Below, piece by piece: positions 15,604 to 24,011 of a stretch of 64,000 bases of DNA. A program made the translations under genes and the position numbers. A model generated the notes under the pieces. It worked only from the letters and a program-made list of their open reading frames with translations, was not told where the DNA came from and ran no database searches. How positions within the stretch are numbered: the stretch's first letter is position 1; each line of letters opens with the position of its first letter. Source of the DNA: Micromonospora trifolii (GTDB lineage Bacteria > Actinomycetota > Actinomycetes > Mycobacteriales > Micromonosporaceae); the NCBI RefSeq assembly GCF_022229005.1, contig NZ_JAKKFD010000009.1:62001-126000 (forward strand). The letters are read 5' to 3'.

Positions 15604-15837
15604 TCAGCCGACCGGGAGGCGCTCGGCGTCGGACCGGGAGATCTCGTACTCCGCACCGCAGAACGTGCACTGCTGCGCGTACCGGGTGCGGATGGGAATG
15701 AGGGGGATGAAGAAGAGGGTGAATTTCGTCGAGCGGCGGGTGATCACCTGCGCGGCCTGGTTGCCGCAGTGGCGGCAGACCTGCTGCACGACACCGGACC
15801 GGTCGACCTTGGTACGCAGACCAAAGATGAAGAACAT
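15604..15837 (-). CDS. Small zinc-ribbon protein
   Basis: This 77-residue protein begins MFFIFGLRTK and contains CRHCG and CTFCG, a four-cysteine zinc ribbon split by a short hydrophobic stretch (KFTLFFIPLIPI). Such proteins are common in actinobacteria and often annotated as zinc-ribbon domain-containing; their role is unknown. I chose ATG 15837 because homologues start at this sequence; the upstream frame extension looks non-coding. A large inverted repeat lies upstream. Confidence 0.75.
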   Translation of the reverse strand: MFFIFGLRTKVDRSGVVQQVCRHCGNQAAQVITRRSTKFTLFFIPLIPIRTRYAQQCTFCGAEYEISRSDAERLPVG

Positions 15838-15918
15838 CGCCCGGCAGTACCCACTCGACAGCGAAAAGTCACCAGATCCCGCCAGCGGATCGCCGAGACC
15901 CCGCGCCCACCCACACAA

Positions 15919-15990
15919 GATCGTGCTCGACCCGGGATGTAGTGGCCTCCGGGGTGAATGAGGCCACTACATCCTGGATCGAGCACGATC
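15919..15990. repeat. Long intergenic inverted repeat, 31-base arms
   Basis: The left arm 15919-15949 and right arm 15960-15990 are complementary at 29 of 31 positions around a 10-base loop. The arms begin GATCGTGCTCGA and contain GGATGTAGTGGCCTC. It lies between the zinc-ribbon gene and the AHSA1 gene, which run in the same direction. It has no coding content and no T-run. It resembles dispersed palindromic repeats of Micromonosporaceae, which I infer rather than prove. Confidence 0.75.
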
Positions 15991-16016
15991 AGGGCGAGAC
16001 GATCAAGACGAAACGC

Positions 16017-16886
16017 TCAGCTGGCCGGCGCGGGCTCCAGGCCGGGGATCTCCTCGGCGATCCAGATCGGCTGCCAGTTCGGCACCTCGTGGAAGCGGCG
16101 CAGCTCGAACAGCCCGGCAACCGACCCGCTCCAGGCCCCGTACGGGGGGTTGGCCTCGTCGAAGCCGCTCTGCACGAAGGTCAGCGTGGTCCGGCCACCG
16201 GACTCGGCCAGCTCCCAGCTCGTCACGCCGGTCGGGCCCCAGTCGACGGACATCCGCCGGCCGGGCTCCAGGTCGACGACCTTGGCCGCGTAGCCGTTCT
16301 CGAAGCCGCCCATGGCGTACCGGCCGCCGACCCAGGGCTCAATGCCGATCGGGTAGCCGAACCAGGCGCTGGCCTGCTCGGAGTTGGTCAGCGACTCCCA
16401 CACCTTGTCGGCGGGGGCAGCGATGACCAGCTCACCGCGCAGGTCGGCGGAGGTGAAGTCGGTGCGCGGCAGCAGCGGCTTGCCCTCCACGTGGGCGGCC
16501 AGGTTGGCGATGGACAGCGCCCAGTACGTCTGGAGCACGCCCCGGATGGTGGAGCCGCTCATCGCCTCGGCGAAGTCGAAGTGGCTCTGGATCAGCGTCA
16601 GCACGGTGCTGTCGGTGCCCTCGGCGGTCAGCTGGAGTTCGGTGGTGGTCTCCACACCGTCGAGCAGCCAGCCGAAGCGCAGCGTGTCGTCGTCGGCGTG
16701 CAGCAGCCGCTGGTGCGGGGTGTCGCCCTCCGGCGTGTAGCGGCCCCAGAACTCGTACCGCTGGGGCAGCTCGACCTCGGCGTGCTCGGCCAGCCAGAGA
16801 CGCAGCTCGGCCGGATCGGTCAGGGCCTGGCGGACGCGCCCGACGGGCGCGGAGAGACGGGCCTGGACCTTCATCGGCTCACTCAT
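16017..16886 (-). CDS. Tandem AHSA1/SRPBCC domain protein
   Basis: The product (289 residues) has two consecutive START-like AHSA1 domains: the first from VQARLSAPVGRVRQALTDPAELRLWL (about 6-140), the second from GELVIAAPADKVWESLTNSEQASAWFG (about 150-275). AHSA1 domains form hydrophobic pockets for small ligands or bind Hsp90-like partners. Its start overlaps the end of the upstream HTH regulator gene by eight bases, so the two are co-translated and probably act together in one ligand-responsive unit. ATG 16886 is preceded by AAAGGG. The ligand is not known. Confidence 0.85.
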   Translation of the reverse strand: MSEPMKVQARLSAPVGRVRQALTDPAELRLWLAEHAEVELPQRYEFWGRYTPEGDTPHQRLLHADDDTLRFGWLLDGVETTTELQLTAEGTDSTVLTLIQSHFDFAEAMSGSTIRGVLQTYWALSIANLAAHVEGKPLLPRTDFTSADLRGELVIAAPADKVWESLTNSEQASAWFGYPIGIEPWVGGRYAMGGFENGYAAKVVDLEPGRRMSVDWGPTGVTSWELAESGGRTTLTFVQSGFDEANPPYGAWSGSVAGLFELRRFHEVPNWQPIWIAEEIPGLEPAPAS

Positions 16887-17436
16887 TGTCGTTCCCTTTC
16901 GGATAGCAGGCGACGGCCAGCTTGAAGGCATCTCCTTCGCTGCCGCCGTAGCGGGTGAACAACTCCTGAAGTGCGGTTTGCAGGTCGTGCAGGAACTGCT
17001 GGCGCTGCTCGGCCGGCACCCGGATCTCGCCGGAGACCCCGATCGAGGGCAGCTCGGGTGCCGCCCGGTCCAGGCCGGCGATGTCGGCCTGGACCTCCTC
17101 CATCAGGTCGAGCAGGTAGCCCAGGCTCAGCTCGTCGCGGGCCCGGCGCAGGCCGATCCGGCCGACGAGCCGCGGGGAGAGCCAGTAGGACCGGGCGGCG
17201 GCCTGGTAGATGCCTTCGGTGATGCCGCGGACCTTGCGTTCGTTGACCAGCTCGACGAGGCCGGCCGCGACGAGCTGCTTGACGTGGTAGTAGACGCGCT
17301 GTGGCGTCTGGTCGAGTCGGGCCGCGACCTCGGTGCAGGTGTGCGGCTCGGCCAGTTGCCGCAGCACCTCGACGCGCTGCGGCTTGAGCAGGACTTCGGC
17401 CTGCTCGATCTGCTCCAGGTACAGGACATCTCTCAT
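16879..17436 (-). CDS. ArsR-like winged-helix transcriptional regulator
   Basis: The product (185 residues) has an N-terminal winged helix: LKPQRVEVLRQLAEPHTCTEVAARLDQTPQRVYYHVKQLVAAGLVELV. The C-terminal half (DLMEEVQADIAG, EQRQQFLHDLQTALQELF) is probably a dimerisation or sensing region. No metal-binding cysteines are seen in the recognition helix. ATG 17436 lies 12 bases downstream of a perfect palindrome TTTGTACGTACAAA, a likely autoregulatory operator. The AHSA1 gene follows with overlapping codons. No SD sequence is present, consistent with a leaderless or short-leader transcript. Confidence 0.83.
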   Translation of the reverse strand: MRDVLYLEQIEQAEVLLKPQRVEVLRQLAEPHTCTEVAARLDQTPQRVYYHVKQLVAAGLVELVNERKVRGITEGIYQAAARSYWLSPRLVGRIGLRRARDELSLGYLLDLMEEVQADIAGLDRAAPELPSIGVSGEIRVPAEQRQQFLHDLQTALQELFTRYGGSEGDAFKLAVACYPKGNDNE

Positions 17437-17447
17437 GGCAAAATCAG

Positions 17448-17474
17448 TTTGTACGTACAAAACATCTTTGTCAA
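17448..17474 (-). promoter_or_regulatory. Palindromic operator and promoter of the ArsR-like/AHSA1 operon
   Basis: TTTGTACGTACAAA (17448-17461) is a perfect 14-bp palindrome. TTGACA (17474-17469) lies just upstream as a -35 box, and the palindrome covers the position where the -10 box should be. A dimer bound there would block RNA polymerase, so repression by the winged-helix protein encoded 12 bases downstream is likely. Confidence 0.65.
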
Positions 17475-17536
17475 TCGCTTCGCGAGAAGCCGCGCCGACT
17501 TTCTCGACGCGGCCTCAGGCGGCGCTCAGCGGGTGA

Positions 17537-18880
17537 TCAGGGCAACCAGTCCGGTCGCAGCGGGTAGCCGCTCACGCCGTTCGGGCCGTTGTGGGTGGCC
17601 AACACCTGGTGCAACTGGATGCCGTTGCGTTCGAACGCCATCCGCGACCCGGCCATGTAGAGCCCCCACACCCGGGCGGTGCCCGCGCCCACCTCCGAGA
17701 CGCAGAAGTCCCAGTGCTCGACCAGGTTGCGGCACCAGGCGGCCAGCGTCAGCGCGTAGTGCTGGCGCAGGTTCTCCTCGTGGTGCACCTCGAACCCGGC
17801 GTCGTGCACCTCACTGATCAGCCGACCCGGACCGGCCAGCTCACCGTCCGGGAAGACGTACCTGTCGATGAAAGCGCCCGAGCGGTGCGGCGCGCGGTTG
17901 TCGGCGCGGGTGATGCAGTGGTTGAGCAACCGCCCGCCCTGCCGCAGCCGGCTGCGCAGCGCCCCGAAGTAGGCCGGGTAGTTGCGCACCCCGATGTGCT
18001 CGGTCAACCCGATCGAGGAGATGGCGTCGAACTGCTCGGCCGGCGCGTCCCGATAGTCCAGGTATCGCACCTCCGCCAGCTCGCTCAACCCCTCCCGCTC
18101 GATCGCGGCCTGCGCCCACTGCGCCTGCGCCTGCGACAGGGTCACCCCGAGGGCCTTGACGCCGTACTCGCGGGCGGCGTGGCGCACCATGCCACCCCAG
18201 CCGCACCCGACATCCAGCAGCCGCATCCCCTTCTTCAGGGCCAGCTTGCCGGCGACCAGGTCGTACTTCGCCGCCTGGGCCTGCTCCAGCGTGTCGTCCG
18301 GAGACCGGAAAACCGCACAGGTGTACGTCATCGACGGGCCCAACACCTTCTCGTAGAAGGCGTTGGAGACGTCGTAGTGGTGCGAGATGGCAGTGCTGTC
18401 GCGCACCCGCGAGTGCCGCAGCCCGTTCATCACCCGCTTCCACCGAGGCTGCGCCTCCTGCGGCGGTGCCGGCGGCGGCATCAGCCGCTCCCAGCCCAGC
18501 CCCCGGACCAGCGCCAGCCCCTCGGCCAACGACGGTGGGCGTAACCGCAACTCGTCCTTGAGCACCCGCAACGCCTCGTACGGGTCACCCGGGTGCACGC
18601 CCTGCAACGCCAGGTCACCACTGACGTACGCCCGGGCCATGCCCAGGTCACCGGGTGCGGTGAGCAGGTACGACAGCCCACGCTCGGAATGGATCGCCAG
18701 GGTGATGCCGGCATCGGACGGGCCGACGGCGCTGCCGTCGTACCCAGTGATCCGCACCGGCAACGGCCCAGTGGTGACCGCGCGGATGACATCCGCGACG
18801 GTCGGACCCGTGGGCCGGCCCCCCGCCGGTGGGGTGGCGGGGACGCTCGCCGCCCCCTGATCTCTGTCGGTCAGGCTCAT
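17537..18880 (-). CDS. bfaB: 10-methylene fatty acyl methyltransferase (CFA synthase family)
   Basis: The 447-residue SAM-dependent methyltransferase belongs to the cyclopropane fatty acid synthase family: LLDVGCGWGGM is the SAM loop, SHHYDVSNAFYEKVLGPSMTYTCAVF is the family signature, and ISSIGLTEHIG follows. In mycobacteria the enzyme of this pair methylates the double bond of oleoyl phospholipid to a 10-methylene intermediate on the way to tuberculostearic acid. Its start codon overlaps the stop of the FAD oxidoreductase gene in ATGA, the conserved bfaA-bfaB (tmsA-tmsB) arrangement. An ordinary cyclopropane synthase role is less likely because of this partner. It would act at the cytoplasmic membrane. 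Confidence 0.88.
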   Translation of the reverse strand: MSLTDRDQGAASVPATPPAGGRPTGPTVADVIRAVTTGPLPVRITGYDGSAVGPSDAGITLAIHSERGLSYLLTAPGDLGMARAYVSGDLALQGVHPGDPYEALRVLKDELRLRPPSLAEGLALVRGLGWERLMPPPAPPQEAQPRWKRVMNGLRHSRVRDSTAISHHYDVSNAFYEKVLGPSMTYTCAVFRSPDDTLEQAQAAKYDLVAGKLALKKGMRLLDVGCGWGGMVRHAAREYGVKALGVTLSQAQAQWAQAAIEREGLSELAEVRYLDYRDAPAEQFDAISSIGLTEHIGVRNYPAYFGALRSRLRQGGRLLNHCITRADNRAPHRSGAFIDRYVFPDGELAGPGRLISEVHDAGFEVHHEENLRQHYALTLAAWCRNLVEHWDFCVSEVGAGTARVWGLYMAGSRMAFERNGIQLHQVLATHNGPNGVSGYPLRPDWLP

Positions 18881-20274
18881 GCTCGTGCTACCGCCTTTTC
18901 GTACAGTCCCGTCAGCCGGTGGTCCGGGTCGTAGCGGTCTTTCACCGCGCGCCACGTGTCGCCGCCGTAGAGGCGATCGAAGGCGTCCCGGTCGTAGTAC
19001 GCGTCGGAGTAGAGCGACTTGTGCCCGCCCGACTCCGACACCCTGCGTTCGATCGTGCGGTTGACGTCGCCGTCGGCGGCGCCCGGCGCGACCGGCACGC
19101 TCCCCCAGAACCCGATGTTGACGTAGTCCTGCCCGGCCCGCAGCGGATATAACGGCCAGGACCGCGCCGAGCCGGGCCCCGCCGGCTCACGCAGTCGCAA
19201 CGGGCACAGCCACACCGGGTTCATTCCCACAGCGCCGGCGAACCAGCGCAGGAAGTCGGCAGTACGGTCCAGCGGGATCTCCACGTCCTGCACGACCCGC
19301 TCCCGGGCCGGTTGCCCGCGCAGCCGGTCGATCCGGGCCGCCACCTGGTGGCGGTGCTCCAGCCGGACCAGTCGGTGGTAGAAGTCGCTGCGCCGGTAAC
19401 GCGCCGGCCAGAGCCTGCGCACGACCGGGTGCTGCGCGCCGAACGCCGCCGAGCACCAGAACCAGTCGGTGTCCCAGCGCCACAGATAGTCGTACGCGGT
19501 GAGCACGTCGCGGGTGCGCTGGCGCAGCGACCGGTAGTAGATCGCCTGACCGGTGTAGTCGCTGGGCGGGTCGGCCGCGTCGGTGAACGTCGCGAAGGTC
19601 AGGTACGCCTCGCCGGGGCTGAACATCACCCCGTCCATCGCGTCCACCGGTTCGCCGGCCCAGGACCGGGTGGCGGTCACCTCCGCGATCGCGTCGGTCA
19701 GCGCCTCCAGTTGGGTGAACCGGACGTTGCGCAACGCCACGTACCGGCCGACCGGTTGCAGCTCGATGCGCAGCCGGGTGGCGTAACCGAGGCTGCCCAG
19801 CGAGTTGGGGAACGCGGCGAACAGCTCGGCGTGCTCGCCGTCGGGTCGGGCGGTGACGATCTCGCCGGAGCCGGTGAGCACATCCAGCTCCTGGACCGAC
19901 TCGTGCGGCAGGCCGTTGCGGAACGAGGTCGACTCGATCCCGAGGCCGGTCACCGCACCGCCCAGCGTGATGGTGCGCAACTGCGGCACCACCAGCGGCA
20001 TCAGCCCGTGCGGCAGTGTCGCGTCGACCAGGTCCTCGTAGGTGCACATGCCCTGCACGTCGGCGGTACGGCCGGTCGGGTCGACCGACAGCACGCCGTT
20101 GAGGCCACTCACGTCGAGCCCCGGAGTCCGGGGAGCGGACCGGGGGCGGAACAGGTTGGAGGTGCGTTTGGCCAGCCGGACAGGCTCGCCAGTGGGCACC
20201 GCGGCGTACGACCGTCGCAGCGTGTCCACCGCTTGATCATGGTCAATGGGGTGATCCACACGCTCAGCGCGCAT
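18877..20274 (-). CDS. bfaA: FAD-dependent reductase for 10-methyl branched fatty acids
   Basis: The product (465 residues) is a BBE/DHCR24-like flavoprotein. The FAD-binding PP-loop and following segment are seen around SNLFRPRS, VDPTGRTADVQGMCTYEDLVDATLPHGLMPLVVPQLRTITLGGAVTGLGIES. A long substrate domain follows, ending YDPDHRLTGLYEKAV. In the known pathway it reduces the 10-methylene acyl chain to the 10-methyl chain with NADPH. It precedes and overlaps bfaB by four bases. Micromonosporaceae membranes are rich in 10-methyl fatty acids, which fits. The start codon has no strong SD. Confidence 0.87.
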   Translation of the reverse strand: MRAERVDHPIDHDQAVDTLRRSYAAVPTGEPVRLAKRTSNLFRPRSAPRTPGLDVSGLNGVLSVDPTGRTADVQGMCTYEDLVDATLPHGLMPLVVPQLRTITLGGAVTGLGIESTSFRNGLPHESVQELDVLTGSGEIVTARPDGEHAELFAAFPNSLGSLGYATRLRIELQPVGRYVALRNVRFTQLEALTDAIAEVTATRSWAGEPVDAMDGVMFSPGEAYLTFATFTDAADPPSDYTGQAIYYRSLRQRTRDVLTAYDYLWRWDTDWFWCSAAFGAQHPVVRRLWPARYRRSDFYHRLVRLEHRHQVAARIDRLRGQPARERVVQDVEIPLDRTADFLRWFAGAVGMNPVWLCPLRLREPAGPGSARSWPLYPLRAGQDYVNIGFWGSVPVAPGAADGDVNRTIERRVSESGGHKSLYSDAYYDRDAFDRLYGGDTWRAVKDRYDPDHRLTGLYEKAVARA

Positions 20275-20354
20275 GTGATCACCTTACGCTCGCCGTTTGG
20301 AAACCGTGGGATGTCGGCGGTGGCAGTTTCCCGTCCGGTGGCAGGCCCGACGGC

Positions 20355-20360
20355 TACCGT
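20355..20360 (+). promoter_or_regulatory. -10 box for a leaderless transcript of the YbaK-like gene
   Basis: TACCGT ends exactly 7 bases before ATG 20368, the spacing that puts the transcription start at the A of the start codon. No SD sequence precedes this ATG. Confidence 0.5.
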
Positions 20361-20367
20361 GGCGGGC

Positions 20368-20838
20368 ATGCCATCGCCAGCGATCACCGCCCTGGACGCC
20401 GCCCAACTGCCGTATCGGCTGGTCAGCCACGGTGCGGTCGGCAGTCTCGCGGAGGCCGCCGCCGCCCGGGGCGTGGCCGTTCCCGACGTGGTCAAGACGA
20501 TAGTGGTCCGGCGCGGTGGCAACGATCACCTGTTCGTGCTGACCCCCGGCGACCGGGTCATCTCCTGGCCCAAGCTGCGCACCCTGCTCGGGGTGCACCG
20601 GCTCTCCATGCCGGACGCGGCCGGCGCCCTGGCCGCCACCGGTTACGAACGCGGCACCATCACCCCGTTCGGCGCGAGCACGGCCTGGCCGGTGGTCGCC
20701 GACGAGCGACTGCGCGGCCGGGAGATCACCCTGGGCGCCGGCGAGCGTGGTCTCGCCATCGCTGTCGACGCCGACGCCGCGATCGCCGCCCTCGACGCCA
20801 CAGTCGCCGACGTCACCGATCCGCAGCCCACCCGCTGA
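20368..20838 (+). CDS. ybaK: YbaK/EbsC-type aminoacyl-tRNA deacylase
   Basis: The 156-residue product belongs to the YbaK/ProX editing family that hydrolyses mischarged tRNA, such as Cys-tRNA(Pro), in the cytoplasm. It begins with the short helix ITALDAAQLPYRLVSH and contains VAVPDVVKTIVVRR with the conserved lysine, then GDRVISWPKLRTLLG and GYERGTITPFG. ATG 20368 was chosen because of the -10 box 7 bases upstream; the frame extends far upstream without coding character. The exact substrate specificity is not visible. Confidence 0.85.
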   Translation: MPSPAITALDAAQLPYRLVSHGAVGSLAEAAAARGVAVPDVVKTIVVRRGGNDHLFVLTPGDRVISWPKLRTLLGVHRLSMPDAAGALAATGYERGTITPFGASTAWPVVADERLRGREITLGAGERGLAIAVDADAAIAALDATVADVTDPQPTR

Positions 20839-20902
20839 GCCTCGCCAACCGCCGCACCGCCGGGCTGGCTCCGGCGCGACGTCGTGGGTGAGGATGGCGC
20901 GT

Positions 20903-21616
20903 ATGTCCGCGCCCGAGGAACGCCCCGACCCCGCCGGCACCGTCTACGGCGGTCACCGGGCACCGCGCTCCGGCCCGCTGGCCGATCCGTTGCTGCGGGT
21001 CGCGGTGGCGGTCGGGGCCGTCGGCGTACTCCTGGGGGTCGTCTTCGCCACCGGGCTGCTCGACGGTGACGACGAGCCGGCGGTGCCGGCGTCGGTCGGT
21101 ACGCCGTCCAGCGCGGCGCAGCCCAGCGAATCGGCCGGCGAGCCGAGCCCCACCGCACCGACCGCGCCGTCACCGACCCCGTCGGCCAGCACGCCGGCCG
21201 CCCCGCCCACCGGGCCCCGTGTGCTGCGCGCCGCCTCGGGCCTCTGCCTGGGGCTCGACGGTGACGGCGAGAAGGCCGAGGCCGAGTTGGCAGTGTGCAA
21301 CGGCGCCCCGGAGCAGCAGTGGGTGGTCAGCCCGGCCGGCACGGGCGTGCTGACGTTGACGAACGCCGCGTACGGGCAGTGCCTCGACGTCGAGGGCGGC
21401 AGTGGGGACGACGGTGCGCGGTTGCAGCAGTTCCCCTGCCACGGCGAGGCCAACCAGCAGTGGCGGTTCGGCGGAACGGGCACCAGTGCGGTGCTGCTCG
21501 TCGCCGCGCACAGCAATAAATGCGCCCAGGCCGACGACGACGCCGTCGAGGCCGGCGAGGACATCCGGCAGCGACAGTGCGACGGCCGGCCGGCCCAGCA
21601 GTGGACACTGAGCTGA
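20903..21616 (+). CDS. Membrane-anchored ricin-type lectin domain protein
   Basis: The product (237 residues) has a cytoplasmic N-terminus, one membrane helix (LLRVAVAVGAVGVLLGVVFATGLL), a Ser/Thr/Pro/Ala-rich linker of about 60 residues and a C-terminal ricin B lectin (beta-trefoil) domain. The trefoil shows three QQW motifs (QQWVV, QQWRF, QQWTL) and paired cysteines, so the domain would lie outside the cell and bind carbohydrate. GAGG nine bases before ATG 20903 supports this start over ATG 20894. It has no catalytic domain, so a role in polysaccharide attachment is inference. Confidence 0.83.
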   Translation: MSAPEERPDPAGTVYGGHRAPRSGPLADPLLRVAVAVGAVGVLLGVVFATGLLDGDDEPAVPASVGTPSSAAQPSESAGEPSPTAPTAPSPTPSASTPAAPPTGPRVLRAASGLCLGLDGDGEKAEAELAVCNGAPEQQWVVSPAGTGVLTLTNAAYGQCLDVEGGSGDDGARLQQFPCHGEANQQWRFGGTGTSAVLLVAAHSNKCAQADDDAVEAGEDIRQRQCDGRPAQQWTLS

Positions 21617-21638
21617 CCGGCCGACGCGTCGCTGTTGT

Positions 21639-22943
21639 TCAGCCCCGGAAGCTCCACGCCCTGGGCGCGGTCGCGGCCGCCAGCACGGCCTCCGGCACTC
21701 CTCGGCCCGGCCGGCGGCGCAGCAGCAACGACAGCCCGGCGGCGCCGATCGACAGCGCGCCCGCCACGTACCAGGCCACCGCGTAGTCGCCCAGCCGGTC
21801 CCGGACCAGCCCCGCGCCGGTGGCGGCGACCGCCGCGCCGAGTTGGTGCGCGGCGAACACCCAGCCGAACACCACAGCCCCGGCGCCACCGAAGTACTCC
21901 CGGCACAGCGCCACCGTCGGCGGCACGGTGGCCACCCAGTCCAGGCCGTAGAAGACGATGAACACCAGCATGCTCGGCTCGGCGGTGCCGGAGAACAGGC
22001 TCGGCAGCACCAACAGGGACAATCCGCGCAGCGCGTAGTACATGCCGAGCAGCAGGCGGCTGTCCACCCGGTCGGTGAGCCAGCCGGAAGCGATGGTGCC
22101 GACGATGTCGAAGAGCCCCACCAGGGCGAGCAAGCCCGCCGCTGTGGTCTGGGCCATGCCGTGGTCGTGCGCGGCCGGCACGAAGTGCGTACCGACCAGG
22201 CCGTTGGTGGTCGCCCCGCAGATCGCGAACCCTCCGGCCAGCAGCCAGAACGGTCGGGTCCGGGCCGCGGTGGCCAGCGCGCCGAGCGCCCGGGTCGCCG
22301 CGCCGCCGGTCGCCGGCGGCGCCGCGACGACCTCGGTCGCCCCGTAGGCGGGCAGGCCGAGATCCGCCGGGTGCTCGCGCAGGAGCCACACCACCAGGGG
22401 TACGACCGCCAGCGCCGCCGCGGCCACCACGAGTGCGGCGGTACGCCAGCCGTGGTCGCGTACCAGGATGGCGATCAGTGGCAGGAACACCAGTTGCCCG
22501 GCCGCCCCGCCGGCGGTCAGCACTCCGGTGACCAGGCCCCGCCGGTGGACGAACCAACGGCCGGTGACGGTGGCCACGAACGCCAGCGCCATCGAGCCGG
22601 TGCCCAGCCCCACCAGCACACCCCAGCAGAGCAGAAGTTGCCAGCTGGCCGTCATGAAGATCGTCAACCCGCTGCCCGCGGCGACCAGCAGCAACGCCAC
22701 CGAGACCACCCGGCGAATGCCGAACCGGTCCATCAGGGCGGCCGCGAACGGCGCGGTGAGGCCGTAGAGCAGCAGGTTGACCGAGACGGCCGCGGAGATC
22801 GTGGCCAGGGGCCAGCCGAACTCGTCGTGCAGTGGGTGCAGCAGCACCGACGGGGTGGCGCGGAAGCCGGCAGCGCCGACCAGCGCCACGAAGGCGACGG
22901 CGGCGACCAGCCAGGCGGGATGCAGACGGCGGTTCTTTGTCAC
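21639..22943 (-). CDS. MFS transporter
   Basis: This 434-residue protein has twelve predicted membrane helices and an MFS pattern: a loop 2-3 motif in AALMDRFGIRRVVS, and GLVTGVLTAGGAAGQLVFLP in the central region. It resembles the oxalate/formate or monocarboxylate-type MFS subgroup only loosely, and the substrate cannot be told. It is divergent from the GlxA-type regulator gene with a 70-base gap, an arrangement that usually means that regulator controls it. GTG 22943 was chosen as the first codon before the hydrophobic part. Confidence 0.83.
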   Translation of the reverse strand: MTKNRRLHPAWLVAAVAFVALVGAAGFRATPSVLLHPLHDEFGWPLATISAAVSVNLLLYGLTAPFAAALMDRFGIRRVVSVALLLVAAGSGLTIFMTASWQLLLCWGVLVGLGTGSMALAFVATVTGRWFVHRRGLVTGVLTAGGAAGQLVFLPLIAILVRDHGWRTAALVVAAAALAVVPLVVWLLREHPADLGLPAYGATEVVAAPPATGGAATRALGALATAARTRPFWLLAGGFAICGATTNGLVGTHFVPAAHDHGMAQTTAAGLLALVGLFDIVGTIASGWLTDRVDSRLLLGMYYALRGLSLLVLPSLFSGTAEPSMLVFIVFYGLDWVATVPPTVALCREYFGGAGAVVFGWVFAAHQLGAAVAATGAGLVRDRLGDYAVAWYVAGALSIGAAGLSLLLRRRPGRGVPEAVLAAATAPRAWSFRG

Positions 22944-23013
22944 GGCACAAGTCTGAGCGGGTCCACCCACCTCGACGAGTGGCCGGAAAGCCATCATGCG
23001 CAATAATCGGGCC

Positions 23014-24003
23014 ATGAGTGCTCGCCCGCACCGGATCGCCGTACTCGCTCTGCACCAGGTGGTCGGCCTGGACCTCGGCACCCCGTCCCAGGTCTTCAGC
23101 ACCGCCCGGGCCGCCGACGGGACACCCTTCTACGACGTCCGGGTGTGCACCCCGGGCGGGCAGCCGGTGCGCAGCACCGCCGGCTTCCAGGTGGTCCCCG
23201 ACCATGGTCTGGAGCTGCTGGACACCGCCGACACGGTGATCGTCCCCGGCATCCACGACGGCACCGCGTTGACAGCGGGCGTCGTCGAGCCGGAGGTGAC
23301 CGAGGCGCTGCGCGCGGCGTACGAGCGGGGTGCCCGGGTCATGTCGATCTGCACCGGGGCGTTCGTGCTCGCCGCCACCGGGCTCCTCGACGGGCGGCGG
23401 GCGACCACCCACTGGGCGTACGCCGAGCGGTTCCGCCGCCTGCACCCCCGGGTGGACCTCGACCCGGGGGTGCTCTTCATCGCCGACGACCGGGTGCTCA
23501 CCTCGGCCGGAGTCGCCGCCGGCATCGACCTCTGCCTGCACGTCATCCGCCTCGACCACGGCAGCGAGGTGGCCAACCGGGCGGCCCGCCGCTGCGTGAT
23601 GCCACCGTGGCGCGACGGCGGTCAGGCACAGTACATCGAGCAGCCGGTGCCGAAGGCGACCGACACCAGCACGGCGGGCGCCCGGGAGTGGGCGCGGCAG
23701 CGGCTGCACGAGCCGATCGCGCTGCGCGACCTGGCCGAGCAGGCGCGGATGAGCGTGCGCACCTTCACCCGACGCTTCCGATCGGAGACCGGCCTGAGCC
23801 CGGCCCAGTGGCTGCTGCAACAGCGCACCGACCACGCGAGACTGCTGCTGGAGACGACCGAACTCACCGTCGACCAGATCGCCCACCGCTGCGGTTTCGG
23901 CACCACGGCCGCCCTACGCCAGCAACTCCACCAACGCATCGGCGTAGCGCCCTCGACCTACCGCCGCACCTTCCACCCCCGCCCCGAGCTGGTCGAAACC
24001 TGA
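23014..24003 (+). CDS. GlxA-family transcriptional regulator (DJ-1/PfpI domain plus AraC HTH)
   Basis: The product (329 residues) has an N-terminal DJ-1/PfpI-like domain (about 5-175) with the nucleophile-elbow-like VMSICTGAFVLAATGLL, and a C-terminal AraC/XylS HTH from about 215 (LRDLAEQARMSVRTFTRRFRSETGLSPAQWLLQQR; VDQIAHRCGFGTTAALRQQLHQRIG). The DJ-1 part probably senses a small molecule. A CAATAAT -10 box lies 6 bases before ATG 23014, suggesting a leaderless transcript. It is divergent from the MFS gene, its likely target. Confidence 0.87.
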   Translation: MSARPHRIAVLALHQVVGLDLGTPSQVFSTARAADGTPFYDVRVCTPGGQPVRSTAGFQVVPDHGLELLDTADTVIVPGIHDGTALTAGVVEPEVTEALRAAYERGARVMSICTGAFVLAATGLLDGRRATTHWAYAERFRRLHPRVDLDPGVLFIADDRVLTSAGVAAGIDLCLHVIRLDHGSEVANRAARRCVMPPWRDGGQAQYIEQPVPKATDTSTAGAREWARQRLHEPIALRDLAEQARMSVRTFTRRFRSETGLSPAQWLLQQRTDHARLLLETTELTVDQIAHRCGFGTTAALRQQLHQRIGVAPSTYRRTFHPRPELVET

Positions 24004-24011
24004 CCCAGCCC

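Noticed and set aside
20953..23886. A 977-codon minus-strand frame across the ricin, MFS and GlxA-type genes
   Set aside because: It crosses three well-supported genes in other frames, and its translation is Arg/Gly/Ala-rich without any domain.
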